Translations under genes and position numbers: made by a program
Source: Bisporella sp. PMI_857
Taxonomy: Eukaryota; Ascomycota; Leotiomycetes; Helotiales; Helotiaceae
DNA length: 64,000 bases
NCBI GenBank assembly: GCA_021307315.1
Contig: JAJSPD010000039.1
Coordinates: 1-64,000, forward strand
Reading direction: 5' to 3'
The notes under the pieces: model-generated
Told to the model about the DNA's origin: nothing
The model's database searches: none
The model's input: only the letters and a program-made list of their open reading frames with translations
Part shown: piece by piece, positions 37,737 to 49,612 of the stretch
Layout: each line of letters opens with the position of its first letter
Numbering within the stretch: position 1 is the first letter of the stretch

Positions 37737-39503
37737 TCAGGTGGCCATGACACTCCTTCCCCCATCTCTCGTCAGCCTCTCTCTTACCTTAATTCTCAGA
37801 TATCCCGTCCCAAGCCGTTTTGTGCTAACCGCTCCTTCCTCTATCTGCTCTATATCTACGATGGCACCCGGTGCAAAACATAAGGCTTCCCCAACTCCCA
37901 GCTTCACAATCTCTTGGAAGACATCTTTTGATGTCTTCGTGACGTTGTCAGAAAGTTGTGTGAGATCTAGTGCCGCGAGATGGGATTTCAGCGTCTGGAG
38001 CCACGCGGGCGAGGAGAAGCGGTGTACTATGGTCATGGAGCAAAGATCGAGGAGCGCCGGAGAGATGGTGGGTTCTTGCGTAGAGATGAAGACACGCGCG
38101 CCGAGGTGGCGTTGGAGACGGATTGAGGAGAGGAGGGTGTTAGTTAGGTTATTGGCTTCCGCGGTGGATTTCATGTACTATTTATTGTTTAGCTGAGAGA
38201 TTTGTTGGGGTGGGTAGGCGGGAAGATATACTTTATGTGCCTCATCCAGAGCCACGACACGCCCAGTGTCCGTCTTTTGCTCGAGGAAGAGGCTGAGGCA
38301 CATATTGAAAAGGGCACATGCACTCTCAGATGTAACGCAGGGGCAGGATAGGTCGACTATAGTAAGAGTACCCGGCTAGAAACAAGTTAGTTTCATGAGT
38401 TATCTTTCTAGATCTGAGACCAAACCTCTATCGTCCAATCATTACCGCTGGCACGATTCATGGGCTTCTGCTTCTTGGCCGAAGGGAATTTTGGCATAGC
38501 TTGAGTCTGTGACTTTGGCATAAAGCTCTCCAATGTATCTAAACGCTGTTTAAGAGGTGCGAGTTGAGCAGGTGTCATTTCGCATGCTTCGACCTCTTTC
38601 TTGAACTCAAGATAGTTGAAAGTGCCACCAGTCTCTTGCTGGATGATTCGCATTTCGCGAAGAATACGGTTAACAGAGTGTAGGTAGAGCGGCATGTGGC
38701 CGTCTTCTGTATTTACAGCCATTAAATCTAGCATTCGCTGCGTCGTAAGATCACTCTGATTGATTCGTAGCTCTTCGATCGTCACATTGAGACCTTGCCT
38801 TTGATAGATGTGCTTGAAGTTACATTAGCCTATGCCTGTGATGGGAATGCCACGAACATTTACCTTTATTGTTGACAGGTTTGTTGGTGAACACAGGACT
38901 CTGACCTTGATATTTGGGTCAGAAGACAAGTACGCAGCTTCACAGGGTGTACTGAAAACCGGTCAATAATCAATGAATATTCCAAGCACGAATTTCCAAA
39001 ACATAAAGCCTAAGCGGAAAAGTCGGTAGGTGGATGGACCTCCTGCATCTTCCAAAGGTACATTTGAGAAGGGATGCTTACCCTGTAACGTCAGAGATAA
39101 AAGAATCGTAGTGGAACAATAAGCCAGCTAGAGGGTTTTCAAGTTTGCTCACTACAGATTTAGCCAAGCAGTTCTCTAGCAGGCATGACAGGGTGTGGCT
39201 CTTGCCAGAGCCTTGCGATCCACATATGAATGCGCTGGAAGGCGCTGAGATATTGAGGAATAACCGAGGGTCATTTTCTGTGATCGTGGCTCCTTGTACC
39301 ATTTTCTCAAGAATGGCTGAATCCCCAGCAAAGAAGCCATACTGATCAAAGCATGAGGGGAACTGCTTCTGTACTGCCTTAGTGAACAATGGCGTCACTC
39401 TCACCTCTTGCTGATCTTGTACCATGGTTACATGCTGCAAGTATTTCAAATGAGAAGTAAACTCGGATCGCTCTTGTTGTTCAGGTGTTTGCTGGGAAGC
39501 CAT
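37737..39503 (-). CDS. HerA/FtsK-like P-loop ATPase, fungal family (493 residues)
   Basis: The exons, read on the minus strand, are 39503-39082, 38951-38864, 38812-38426, 38375-38232 and 38177-37737, giving 494 codons. Walker A is ICGSQGSGKSHTLS (residues about 94-106). Walker B is GRVVALDEAHK, completed across an intron by YMKS. It is followed by GARVFISTQEPTISPALLDL and MTIVHRFSSPAWLQ, where the STQ-P motif and the C-x-x-x-I-V-H-R pattern match HerA-type ATPases known mainly from bacteria and archaea. This gene belongs to an uncharacterised fungal family with the segments HLKYLQHVTMVQDQQEV and LCSPTNLSTIK. The cellular role is unknown. The ATG at 39503 is the first in frame below an upstream stop, but the N-terminus may extend (see 39582-40291). 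Confidence 0.8.
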
Positions 39504-39581
39504 CGGAGCAGGTTTAGGGCGTGAATTAAGCAGAAATTTTCGGTTGGCGTAGCCGTCGTCAGACTCAGAATCAGGTGTAGA

Positions 39582-40291
39582 CTACCCTTCTGAACTTGAG
39601 TCGTGCTCCTCTTTAGGGTTTATGTTATCACTGCTCTTGGGAAATGGGCTCGTAGAGTCGATTATACTTGATGTACGCTGCACCGGAATTAATTCAAGTA
39701 GTAGCTTTGGAGGCGTGTTAAAATTGAACACAGCCGCCCTTTTATTCTTAGCTGCATCTTCGAGAATGTATTTTTGTCCATGCGAAGATTCTATTGCCCT
39801 ACAGGCTGCAGCGCGGATGGTACGAGCGAGGGCGAGAAACCAACCGGTGACAAAGATACCAGATCCTTCTTGGATGTTTGATCCACTCCGAAACCACCAG
39901 AAAATTGAACACCAACATCAGCCAACAAGGCAGACTTGGTTGCATAGAGAGTGGCTGAATGCTTGCTCTGGTCACTATATCTTCGGCCTTGAGCGTAGGC
40001 CGCCAACCGAGCTCCCCTAGTGAAAACTGTTTGTAAGGATCCCTAAAATTGATCCTCTGGAAAGAATTCCAATGCGGAGGACCAAACGGATATTTCTCCA
40101 TAAAAGGGTATAAATAAAATACTCCGAATGCCCTGGCATGAGCTTACTGGTCCACTCAAAGTTGTAGAGTCCAGCGCTTTGAAAGGGCCAGTTGTCGAAG
40201 CAGGCTCTTCCTGGTGACTTTTTGCCATCATCTGGAGCTGGTTCTGAAGGGGATCCTTTAGCATGATACATCGAGGAACTTACTTATAGCC
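39582..40291 (-). pseudogene. Unresolved coding-like stretch upstream of the HerA-like ATPase
   Basis: Three minus-strand frames carry protein-like text. One, open for 111 codons (39585-39917), is exactly in frame with the ATPase start and reads EGSGIFVTGWFLALARTIRA, then KYILEDAAKNKRAAVFNF. It is closed by TAG at 39584-39582, after which the frame continues open into the ATPase. A second frame reads YPFGPPHWNSFQRINFRDP, and a third SATLYATKSALLADVG. This may be a multi-exon small gene, an N-terminal part of the ATPase gene with introns I could not place, or decayed sequence. No consistent exon chain was found. Confidence 0.3.
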
Positions 40292-41059
40292 TTAGAAGAT
40301 GAGGTGTCTCAAGCAGTAGTCTCTTCGCCACTTAATTTTACATCTAGGTTTTTTGGACCACGGATTATCATTGATGCTCAGGAGTGACCATAGAGTACGC
40401 GACAACGTCGTGACAAGGTTGGTGGTGAAAGTGGGGTCTCAACACGAAACCACGAGACCAACCATGCTCGAGCAACATCACCTGACTCCGCCAGTAACAA
40501 CATAACTGTTAGGAATATGAAATTGATATCACGTCGATAGAATATGGGTTGTAGGTGCTTGTATTCAGTGATTGTACGCTGTACATTGATATCTAGTATC
40601 TACGTTGTGGCCTGCAAGAGATTTTCTAGTTCCTTGGCCTATTACATAAACCAACTCCCGACAATAACAGAGGGCAATACCACCTCATATCTTCGTCACC
40701 CACGTTGTATTTCCTCATCTTTCGTATCAAGTCAGCAACATTTTGCTGTGCAAACCTCCGCAATGGCCAAATCATCACCAGAATGGCCCCCAATGCTTAC
40801 GACTGAGGTCAGCGAGACTAAACAAGCTTTCAATTGGGCCAAGTTAGACCGCCACCAATCTAAGCATGTGGAGCCCCAGAATCTTGCATATATAAGATCT
40901 CCATCTCAGCGTCGACCGGGATGGAATTTTCTGATCATTCTCAATATCAAAAGTCATCTTAGTTCTGCTAGGCCCTAACGTGTTGCATGGAATAAGCTTC
41001 TTTCTTCCTTTTCTACGATAGAACTATTGAACCTTCAGTCTTTTCGATAAGTTTCTATC
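40292..41059. other. Intergenic region upstream of the NLR-like gene
   Basis: About 770 bases. A plus-strand frame at 40544-40978 is without recognisable character and was not accepted. The promoter of the receptor gene is presumed here; no clear motif was seen. Confidence 0.35.
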
Positions 41060-44000
41060 ATGGAGAAACAGTCTCTAGATGATATGTGGAGCGATGCTAT
41101 GGAGAGGTTCCGAGATCTTACCACCAAAAACTTGAAACTGTCTCCTCCGAGGACTTTGGATGACATCCGGAAACAGATAGAATCCGAGCAGGCAGATTCA
41201 CTGAACTCAAAGGCAAAAGACAGCAAAAAGAGAGCCAAAGAGATAGGGATGAATGCATTAACTTGCATAAAACTGCTAGGTGGGATTGCCGCTCAGGGAG
41301 CATCAATGGTGCGTATATAGGCTCGAGATAAATCTCGAAGTTGCTGAACTATGTCGCAGGTATTTGGCCCCGCAGAACTCTGCTTCAATGCTGTTTCATT
41401 GCTTCTAGATATCCCCTCCAAGATCCATGACTTTCATGAGGCGGTTGATGGGCTCTTAGACGAAGTCTCCGTTATGCTGTCACAATTCAAAATCTATCAA
41501 AGAATAGAGCAGTTTTCGAACATTGATCCTGAACTGTATGACACAATCCAAAAACTCATGGTTAGCTTCGTGAACATCTGCGCTCTTTCAATCAATCTTA
41601 GGGATAATGCCAGCAGATGGAAGAGATTCAAGGGATCAATGAAGAAAGTGCTGCTGGATGACGACTCTGGTGTCAAAGGAGAGCTAGATGCGTTCCGCTC
41701 GCTCATTCAGAAACAAAGCACCATACGAGAAACGGTCACCTTGGAGAACGTTTTGAGAAATCGGAAAGATCTTACTCAATTGTTAAGTATGGCAAGTGAA
41801 ACCGGGCAGCGATTAGGAGACATTGCTACCGGGGTCGATATGTTGACGGCAGCAGAAAGTAATCGCAAACTAGAGCATGTTCACAAGCAGCAGTTGGAAA
41901 ATATTCGCAAAAAGCTCCTGATCACAAATGACACGTCGAAGACCCTGTATAGCAATATTTGGGCTGATACGGTGCAGCGAACTGGTAGCTGGCTCCGTGA
42001 CATACCGGAATATAACAAATGGATTGATCCAACCACTGACGCTGATCCACTGCTGTTGATCACTGGAGACATCAATTCAGGCAAATCTTACCTAATGACC
42101 GCCATTGTCCATGAGCTAGAATCTATATTCTCCCGCGAAGTAAAAACTATCAACGCAGCAAGAAAACCTGTACTTGCTTACCACTTTCTGCCCAAGCATA
42201 GTGAGAAGAGCGGGCATGCTCAAAAGCTTGCTGAAACAGGTTTGAAGTGCCTGGCTTTCCAGATTGCAGAGCGTGATGCATCTTATGCCAAAAACACAAT
42301 TGCGATGTGCGACGAGATTGACGATGCCCATTTCAAAGAGGCGACATTCTTGGACCTATGGCGGGATCTCCGAATGGTGGCACCGAAGCGAAACCAGACA
42401 TACTTTATTCTGTTAGACGGGGTAGACCAGTTGTCGGATGATGATCAAGCAAAACAAGATCTACTTGATATCACAAGTAAACTAAAGAGTTCACTGTCGG
42501 ATTCTGATCGTAGTCAGATACGTGTACTTCTGAGCGGTAAGACAGGAACTTTTAAGCAAGACATGTTTCGCGATGTGCCTACAATTGATATCGAGCAACA
42601 CAATGGCGCAGAAATCGGATTCTATATCGATCAGGAGTTGGCGAAACGCGACTTGTTGCTCGGGAGAGATTCCGAGACTGTGAAAATGAGAGATTTGATC
42701 AAAATCAAGCTTCCCAAAATCGCTCAGGGGAACTTTTTCAAGGTACAAACGGCGATCGAAAAGATCGGCGAAGTTGTAGCCTCCGATGGATCTTCTGCAG
42801 AGTGAGTGATTTTCTGTCTTAACACTCAATGTCACAAGTCTCTCCATAAATTGTACATTTCTATCTCACCATGGCCTATCATATTTTAACTATATATTAT
42901 AGACTGGAGAAAATCCTTGACCAGGCCGGTCAGGATCAAGTGTCTATTGCACACGATGTTTTAGGAGCACTAGGCGAGTCATTGAGCATCAAAGAAATCG
43001 CAGAGCTAAACCACCTTCTCATCTGGGCCGTATTTGCCATTAACTATTTTAAGGTTTTCGACCTCAAAGCTGCTCTGGTACGTTTGATCCTCTGAGGAGA
43101 CATCGCCACAAGACACAATATCGAAAGATAGACTGATATGGTTCTTTTGGTAGCATCTACATTTCAAGAAAGCTTCCCTGCAACCATTAGAGAAGAAGAT
43201 TAAAGGGAAGTATGCGAAGATTTTTGAAATCAACAACGATGGATACGTGATCGTCAATGAGGCGATCGAAGAAGCCATCAAAACTTCTGAAAGAACCCGA
43301 CCGCTTGGTGAGGAAGAGCCACAAATCTCGGCAACAATCACGATTACCAAAGCCAACATAAAGACCGTGCAAAACTTCTTATGGACCCTTACAGAGAGGG
43401 CAATGATTAACAAATTCGAATTCGATGAATCAGCTGCCTTGATTAATGCAAAAGGCAACATAAGAGTAAACGAGCTGGACTCACATCTCATAATCACGAA
43501 ACAATGTCTTGCACTACTATTAGCAGATCCCGATGAGAAAACTGATGCTCTCTCGTCATACGCAATGACAGCACTTCCTACGCATCTCAACTTCCTGAGA
43601 AATGATGCTGAATTTTATACAATAGATATTGGGACCAAGAGAGAAATTGGACAAGGCGTTTTCGCGTTGCTGGTAGATGGGGATATTATTGAGAAACATT
43701 GGACATCAGAGGACAATGGTTGGTATCGTGATAACTATGATGGAAAATACAGCTGGTTCTATAACGAAGGAGAACCGAGTGTGTTCTGGAACTGGCTAAA
43801 TGACCCTGATGCGATTCAATACCTCGGAAAGAAGGATAAGGAATGGCTTAAGCAGCTGAAGTCGCAGCCAGATCCAAATCGTAGCCTATTAGAACCAATC
43901 ACACTAATGATGGCCCGGCGATGGTTACGAGATAGAGAATGGGATGCTAAAAATACCTTTTTGTGGATTTCTGAGTATCTTCAAATGGTAGGCATATCGC

Positions 44001-46168
44001 TGGCTTTAGTTGCTTTCAAACTGAAACTCATGCTTGATAGGCTAAATCGGCTAGTGACGACAACGCTGAGGTTGCAGAATCTGTTGTGGCTGATGGTAGT
44101 GAATCTGAGGGTGATGACAGTGTCGATGAAGATGAAGATGAAGACGAAGATCAAGATGAAGTTGTCGAAGATGAGCCAGATGAAGAGGAAAGTGTTGAAG
44201 ATGAGGAAGACGACAAATCTGATGCAGGTTCATCCTCGTCCTCTGAAACCGATGCCCCTGCGGTGCCTGCGCTCATCGTTTCTGCAGCACGCTGGGTGCA
44301 GGAGGCACTCAAGATCCAAGAACTTGATTCTTTGTGGCATGAGCGCCTAGGTCAAACCTATAGCGCAGCCTACAACCATGAGAATGCAATAAAGGAATAT
44401 GAGAAGGCTACACAGGACTTTGATGACCCAAGTTGGCAGTCTTTGTAAGTACCCCCAGCAGGAATCTTCCTTTTTGGATGGCGTTTATTCGGACTTGGAT
44501 ATCGAAGTTCGCGATCCGATAATTGTCGATGTACTAGCACTTGGTGTTTGAAACCTGAATCGCTGCAGACCTCTCCAAATGCTCCTTTGTAGATAGGCTG
44601 ACAAAATAATATTTAGTCAAGGTTTGGCTTTAGCATATGGGACTCATTACCTAGCGGATCTCCCAAAAGCAGTTTCCACGATGGAAAGAGCCTTGGATTT
44701 ACTGCGGAAGGATGATAGCCCTAGTGAAGAGATTCAAAGCTGCGTTTTGAGAAACTTGATTCAACTTGCTGATTGGAGGGCGAGACTTCTGCAATCTGAC
44801 GTCGCCATCAAGCTCTATGAAGAAGCCTTAACTGTGGACCCAAATTCATCCGAAGCTCGAGCCAAACTGCTGAAGATAACTCTAACTATAGGACACGACG
44901 CGCAAAGACAGCTGCTGCTCGATCAAATGAGTCGTGCAAAAGCGAGTAACTCGGACCTTAGCCAACTTGGTGCACTATTCCAATATATACTCAAGGATGA
45001 GAGTACAGATTTGTTCTTTAGTATGCTATTCTCGGCAATATCCAAGCTCCCTTTTTTCGACATATTGATGAAGCATTTAGACGAAGCTATCGAATTCGCC
45101 AGACTTGAGCATCGGATTGGAGACGCGGCACTGTTGCTTCTGTATAAAGGAATTGCGCTTTACCACTATGACCAAAGAGTGGGACATTCTGAAGAATCTG
45201 GCTTGAATGCGTGGGAGGAGGTTAGGACCTTGACCAAGGATGCGCAGTCATATACGATCATTGATACAAGCATGAGAGCATCTAGGCTTATCTCTTCATA
45301 CCACTTCCGTAGAGCACGGACGTCACCAAATCCCGAGCACCATATCAGCAAGATGAAAGAGGAGTCGATAAGGCGATTCGGCTCTGGGTACTTGGCACGT
45401 GATTCCAGATCATATCTTGGATGCTATTATGCTATCAGAGAAGACTATGCGACTGCTAAACAGGTATTTTTAGAAGATATGAAATCAGCACTGGCTTTGT
45501 TATCTGATGATGTGGAATATAACGACCATGTTGGGTACAGAATTCTTGCCGAGGTTTTGATGCATTCTGGGGATTCTCTGAATGCCTTGTCCGCATGGTC
45601 ACTTCTTGGTCCAAATCCTGAGCATGTGGAGGATCAGTCAAACGATAATGCCAAAGAGGAATCAGAGCAGGCCTCTGAAGATGAAGATGCCGAGGATGAA
45701 GATCAGGAAAAAAGCACCCAGGAGGCCGGGCAAGTTGAGCAAGTTCAAGGAGATGGAACCGAGCAGACCTCAATATTGAAAGGTCCAAAGACCCTTCGTC
45801 ACACCCGAGGCGGAGATCTAGATAACCATTGCGATGGGCTCTGCGGGAGAAACTGGTCCTACGCAGACGACTTCTATTGCTGCACTATATGCCCCGATAT
45901 TCAGTTCTGCAGCGATTGCCTCGCAAAGCTCCCAAGCGGGGAACTGAGAGTTTATATTTGCGACACGACACACAACTGGCTGCACATACCGAAATGGGAT
46001 GATTTGGAGTTTGCAGAGACTAGAGAAGGGAAGGTGAAATTTGGGGGAGAGTTTGTGGACGGGAAAAGAGTCGGAGGAAGGATTGAGACAGTGGCTGAGT
46101 GGTTGAATTTGGTGAGAGATGATTGGGGACTTCCGAGGGTGGAGAAAGTTCCGGCTGGTTCGCGATGA
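41060..46168 (+). CDS. NLR-like STAND receptor: Goodbye-like, P-loop NTPase, acidic linker, TPR, ZZ-like finger (1551 residues)
   Basis: The exons 41060-41308, 41360-42801, 42903-43077, 43154-43987, 44041-44444 and 44617-46168 join into 1552 codons without a break. The N-terminus (DDMWSDAMERFRDLT, then ASMVFGPAELCFNAVSLLLDI) resembles the Goodbye domain of fungal STAND proteins. The P-loop at about 319-326 is GDINSGKS, with the Walker B region YFILLDGVDQL at about 431-441. A winged-helix-like part with NDGYVIVNEA follows, then a Glu/Asp-rich linker (about 900-950), helical TPR-like repeats (AAYNHENAIKEYEKA, DVAIKLYEEALTVDPNSSEA) and, near 1430-1475, a ZZ-like zinc finger (CDGLC, CCTIC, FCSDC). 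Such proteins are thought to sense non-self or damage and trigger cell death. The ligand and partner are unknown. Confidence 0.82.
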
Positions 46169-47114
46169 TTTAGAGCCTCAACTTTCATTACACATTACAC
46201 GAAGACCTGAAATCCAGTAACATCCCCGCGTTTGATCAAAAGACAGATTTTGTTGCACGTCGTAAATCGGTCTCTTCTCCTTCTTACGCCTCTTTCCCGG
46301 AGCCGTCGTATCAACGTTGCCTTTCGATTTCAAATGATGCTGGTTGCAGGCTCAGCTGCATTACCGTGGCGCCGATCCCGTTCATCATCATTGATGATCT
46401 ATGCAGCGCCAAGCAGCATGTGATTGGCTGCACACATAGGATGAGCGGGAAAGTGGGGCTCGCTTAATCGAGGCTGGAGGATGTGGCTGATTTGGGGGCC
46501 AAAGACAGTCTGTACTTAATAGTACGTCGATCAGTGGCTGACTCTCTCCCGTTCTCAACTTCCAACTTGGAGTCACTGATCAAACAGATTCTTAGCGGGC
46601 TATATAAGTGACGGCAATCGAGTGGGAGGCTCTGACAGTGTGAATACAGCTTGAATTGAATGGAATAGCTAAAAAGGGTGCAAATCGTCTGAAGAGAGAG
46701 GAAGGAGAAGCCAAGCCTAGGTGGGGAGGATGTGGGTGCCTGAGGCTCCCAACAATATGTCTAGATCCACAGCATTTTCCTCATATTTTTACAGAAGAAT
46801 AAAGTAGCCTGGGATTAGCAAACAAGATAATCGTGTTGTTTTTTTATTTTATTTTTTGGAATCTTACCAATATTATAAATATTCAAGATACACATGAGCT
46901 ACGAATTGAAGATCGACGAGGTTGAGATGACTTGCTCCGCACATGGCCTCAGAGAAAAACCACAATAGGGAGTGTTGTGAGCCTTGACAAAAAAAAGGCT
47001 ACTGAACGAGGGCTAACTCTGCTCGCTGCCATAATACAATTGATGAAACACAGGACCGACCGACACAGCTTTCGCTTTGAGCTCTGCACACTGCGCACCT
47101 CGCACTTCAGCATA
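46169..47114. other. Gene-free region with a TATA-like site
   Basis: 945 bases between convergent stops. It carries GGGCTATATAAGTG at about 46597-46610 with a reverse CCAAT (GATTGGCTG) at 46422-46430, but no plus-strand reading frame follows. A non-coding transcript or chance is possible. Confidence 0.35.
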
Positions 47115-48353
47115 TTATGCGTAGTGATTCTCAACCTTCAAGCCCTTGAACTCGAACGACGTGCCATCACGTTTGTCTAGCACCTTCTTGTGATGCACGT
47201 CCTTGACGCGCGCCCGCACATATTCGACCCCTGTCGGGATCGGCCCAGCCGGATTCTTATCTTCCTCCGTCAAGAGGCCGAGCCGATCGAGGAGCGGAGA
47301 CGGAACCGCCCGCATCGGAGTCGCGTCCCCGGGGCGGCTGAAATAGAGCAAGCCGAGGCGGGGAATATTGATCTGGTCCTTGGGCGGCGTCACGACGCGG
47401 TGAATCGTAGACTTGACGAATCCTGCAACGATGAGAGTTAAATTATTCGAAATATCGCGTCGGATGGGGAAAAAAAAACTCACCTTTGGTAAGGAAGGTC
47501 AGCGTGTCGGCCGCGTTGCAGGTTATCCCGCCTTCCGCCGGTTTGACGTATTTCCAGTCGCCCTCGGGCGTGCGAATCTGTAGGCCGGCAACGTGCTGCG
47601 AGAACAGCAGGGTCAAGCTGCCAAAATCGGTGTGGCCGCCTTTCGAGTAGGCCTGCGCCTTATCCCACTCCTCCTGCGAGCGGACGTTATAGATCATGTA
47701 TCGGAGATGGTCGTCCGACTGATCGTCATACGCATGGGCGTTCGAGAGGTAGTCTTCCGGCAGCTCGAGAATGATGGAAATCAGGACGTAGAGCTTCCGG
47801 ATAACATTCTCCCAGAGGTCGCGATGAAAGCTTGCGATTTCCTCGTAGTTTTCTCGCACTATCCGGTGCTGAGGCAAATCGGCGTAGGCTGGGATTGCCT
47901 TTGGGATGTTAAGCTATGCGTGTATTAGCGAGTTTTGTCTTACCCAAGCGGAGGTCTTACCATTTCAATATTTTCCTTTACGCCGGTGTCTCCGATCCAT
48001 CTCTCATTCTCGCGGTATCCGAAATACTCTCCCTCGGCAAAGTTGCATGGGAAGAAGCGCTTCTCCTCGAGGGGTTCCTTGAAAAATGTGTTGCCGATGC
48101 TGAACTGCCTGAGCACACGGTCATCATCAATACCTGTGTTAGTCACAACCCAGAAGCCAATTCTTGTTATCGCATCATAGAGCTGTGTTGCGAGTTCTTG
48201 CTTTCCACCTGGTTCGTCAAACCGCGAGAGGTCAATTTTAGGTAGTGGAGCCCAGTCAAGATCCTCTTTAGTCTCTGCTGGACGGGACCATGGCTTCACC
48301 AAAGGAGTGTTCGCCGGTTGGTATATAGGAGCTTCAGTTGCAGACGGTGCCAT
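47115..48353 (-). CDS. 2-oxoglutarate/Fe(II)-dependent dioxygenase, isopenicillin-N-synthase-like (376 residues)
   Basis: Non-haem iron oxygenase that hydroxylates or desaturates small molecules. The exons on the minus strand are 48353-47961, 47913-47484 and 47422-47115 (377 codons). The N-terminal DIOX_N part includes KIDLSRFDEPGGK and GFWVVTNTGIDD. The iron ligands are His and Asp in GGHTDFGSLTLLF and the distal His in STIHRVV, with the 2-oxoglutarate-binding Arg in PRLGLLYFSRP. An upstream in-frame ATG at 48437 would add 28 residues with a basic, Ser-rich character (RTVRPLLSFSTAKRSQ), so a mitochondrial form is possible. It lies head to head with an MFS transporter 1.26 kb away, which suggests, without proof, linked use of a substrate. 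Confidence 0.92.
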
Positions 48354-49612
48354 GTTTTGGACTTGGGATCGCTTCGCTGTAGAGAAGGAAAGTAAAGGTC
48401 TCACGGTTCTCAATACTGAATGAATGAAGTGTATCAAATAATTCAGGGCTAGTGATTATCTCTCGTAGGAGATACAAGTAGCATCAGAAATAGCATGCAT
48501 ATGTAATAATATCATTTCTAACTTGGTTTATTCGTACATAGGTGCGTGTATTGCGTGCTCGATTTTCAAGACTAAAGTGCTTCGTGCTGTTCTAGGAGTC
48601 TGGTGTCGTTGATTAACAACCTACGGAAGCACGCAGCCTCGGACTCATAAGTGGGGTGTGGGGTATAACATTGTGCATCGCCGACAAAATTCGCATCTAG
48701 CAATCAGAGTCAAGTTAGTCGGAAATTTAGCGTGGCGTGACTCGAAAGGAAGTCTCAAGCTTTCAAGCGGCTGCCACACAGAAGCCTGAGGTGTCTCGGT
48801 ATAGCTTGTTCAGATATAGCTCCATGGCTCCAAATGACTATCTTAGCAAGCTTTAACCTTCACAAAATTGGCTTCAGATATTGCTGCAGGCTTCCTTTGA
48901 AGAACTGTCTCATCTTTTATTGCTGATGAGAAAACATTCGGGAAACTTAACTCTAGGTTCTACACCTGTAAGTCTTCAATCTCCTGAGAAAATGTATAGG
49001 GGTTAAGCGAGATGCCACCATTAGCCGTGCGTATTTGCTCATGAGATCAACGACTACTTCCCCCACTGTCAAGGATCTCTTATCAACTACGTAGTATGTC
49101 TGTCATAGAGGGAGAAGAAAGATGGGGGTGGTTCAAGGCCATTCTCACTAGCTAATGGTTGATGATGTCGTGATACAGGCATTCATCACACCACCGCGAA
49201 CGTGTTGAAGCAGCCTCTAATGCTCAGTTATCTCCGTGTTTCCTCGGTCTGCTGGCCCCGCAAAAACCGTTAGAAATGACCAAACGGCCTCATAGACGGT
49301 AAAGGTACCGACGTCATGCATGGGAACATGTAGCCTCTGGTTTCATTCGCCTGGAAAAAGACATAGAAACAGCGGGACCAGTGCAGTTGTAGATAACCTG
49401 GCTTATTCTTCCTCTGACACGGTTTATGTCGTTATTGGTTAACGCGGCTTCGCCATTTGGCAACCAGTGGAGAACAGAGTGATTTATATTTGGCTTGTCT
49501 TCCAGTATGCAGTTCCCTCTCAAAGAAGCAAGACTCTGTTCTCCAACTCCTGCTTCCTTCGCCTAACGAGAGACGACATACATATTCCTGATCACCCTTT
49601 GTTTGGGACAAT
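48354..49612. promoter_or_regulatory. Divergent intergenic region between dioxygenase and transporter genes
   Basis: 1.26 kb between two head-to-head start codons. A pyrimidine-rich stretch precedes the transporter start. No gene was seen. If the two genes are co-regulated, the shared sites would be here; I could not identify them. Confidence 0.35.

Noticed and set aside
39622..40020. Plus-strand frame of 132 codons opposite the unresolved stretch
   Set aside because: Antisense frames that stay open are common opposite codon-biased sequence. The protein-like text is on the minus strand.
40544..40978. Plus-strand frame of 144 codons upstream of the NLR-like gene
   Set aside because: No start context, domain or splice link to the receptor exon 1; more likely leader sequence.
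44051..44233. Minus-strand His/Leu-rich frame (LHLHLHRH-type)
   Set aside because: It is the reverse of the Glu/Asp-coding repeat in the receptor gene hinge.
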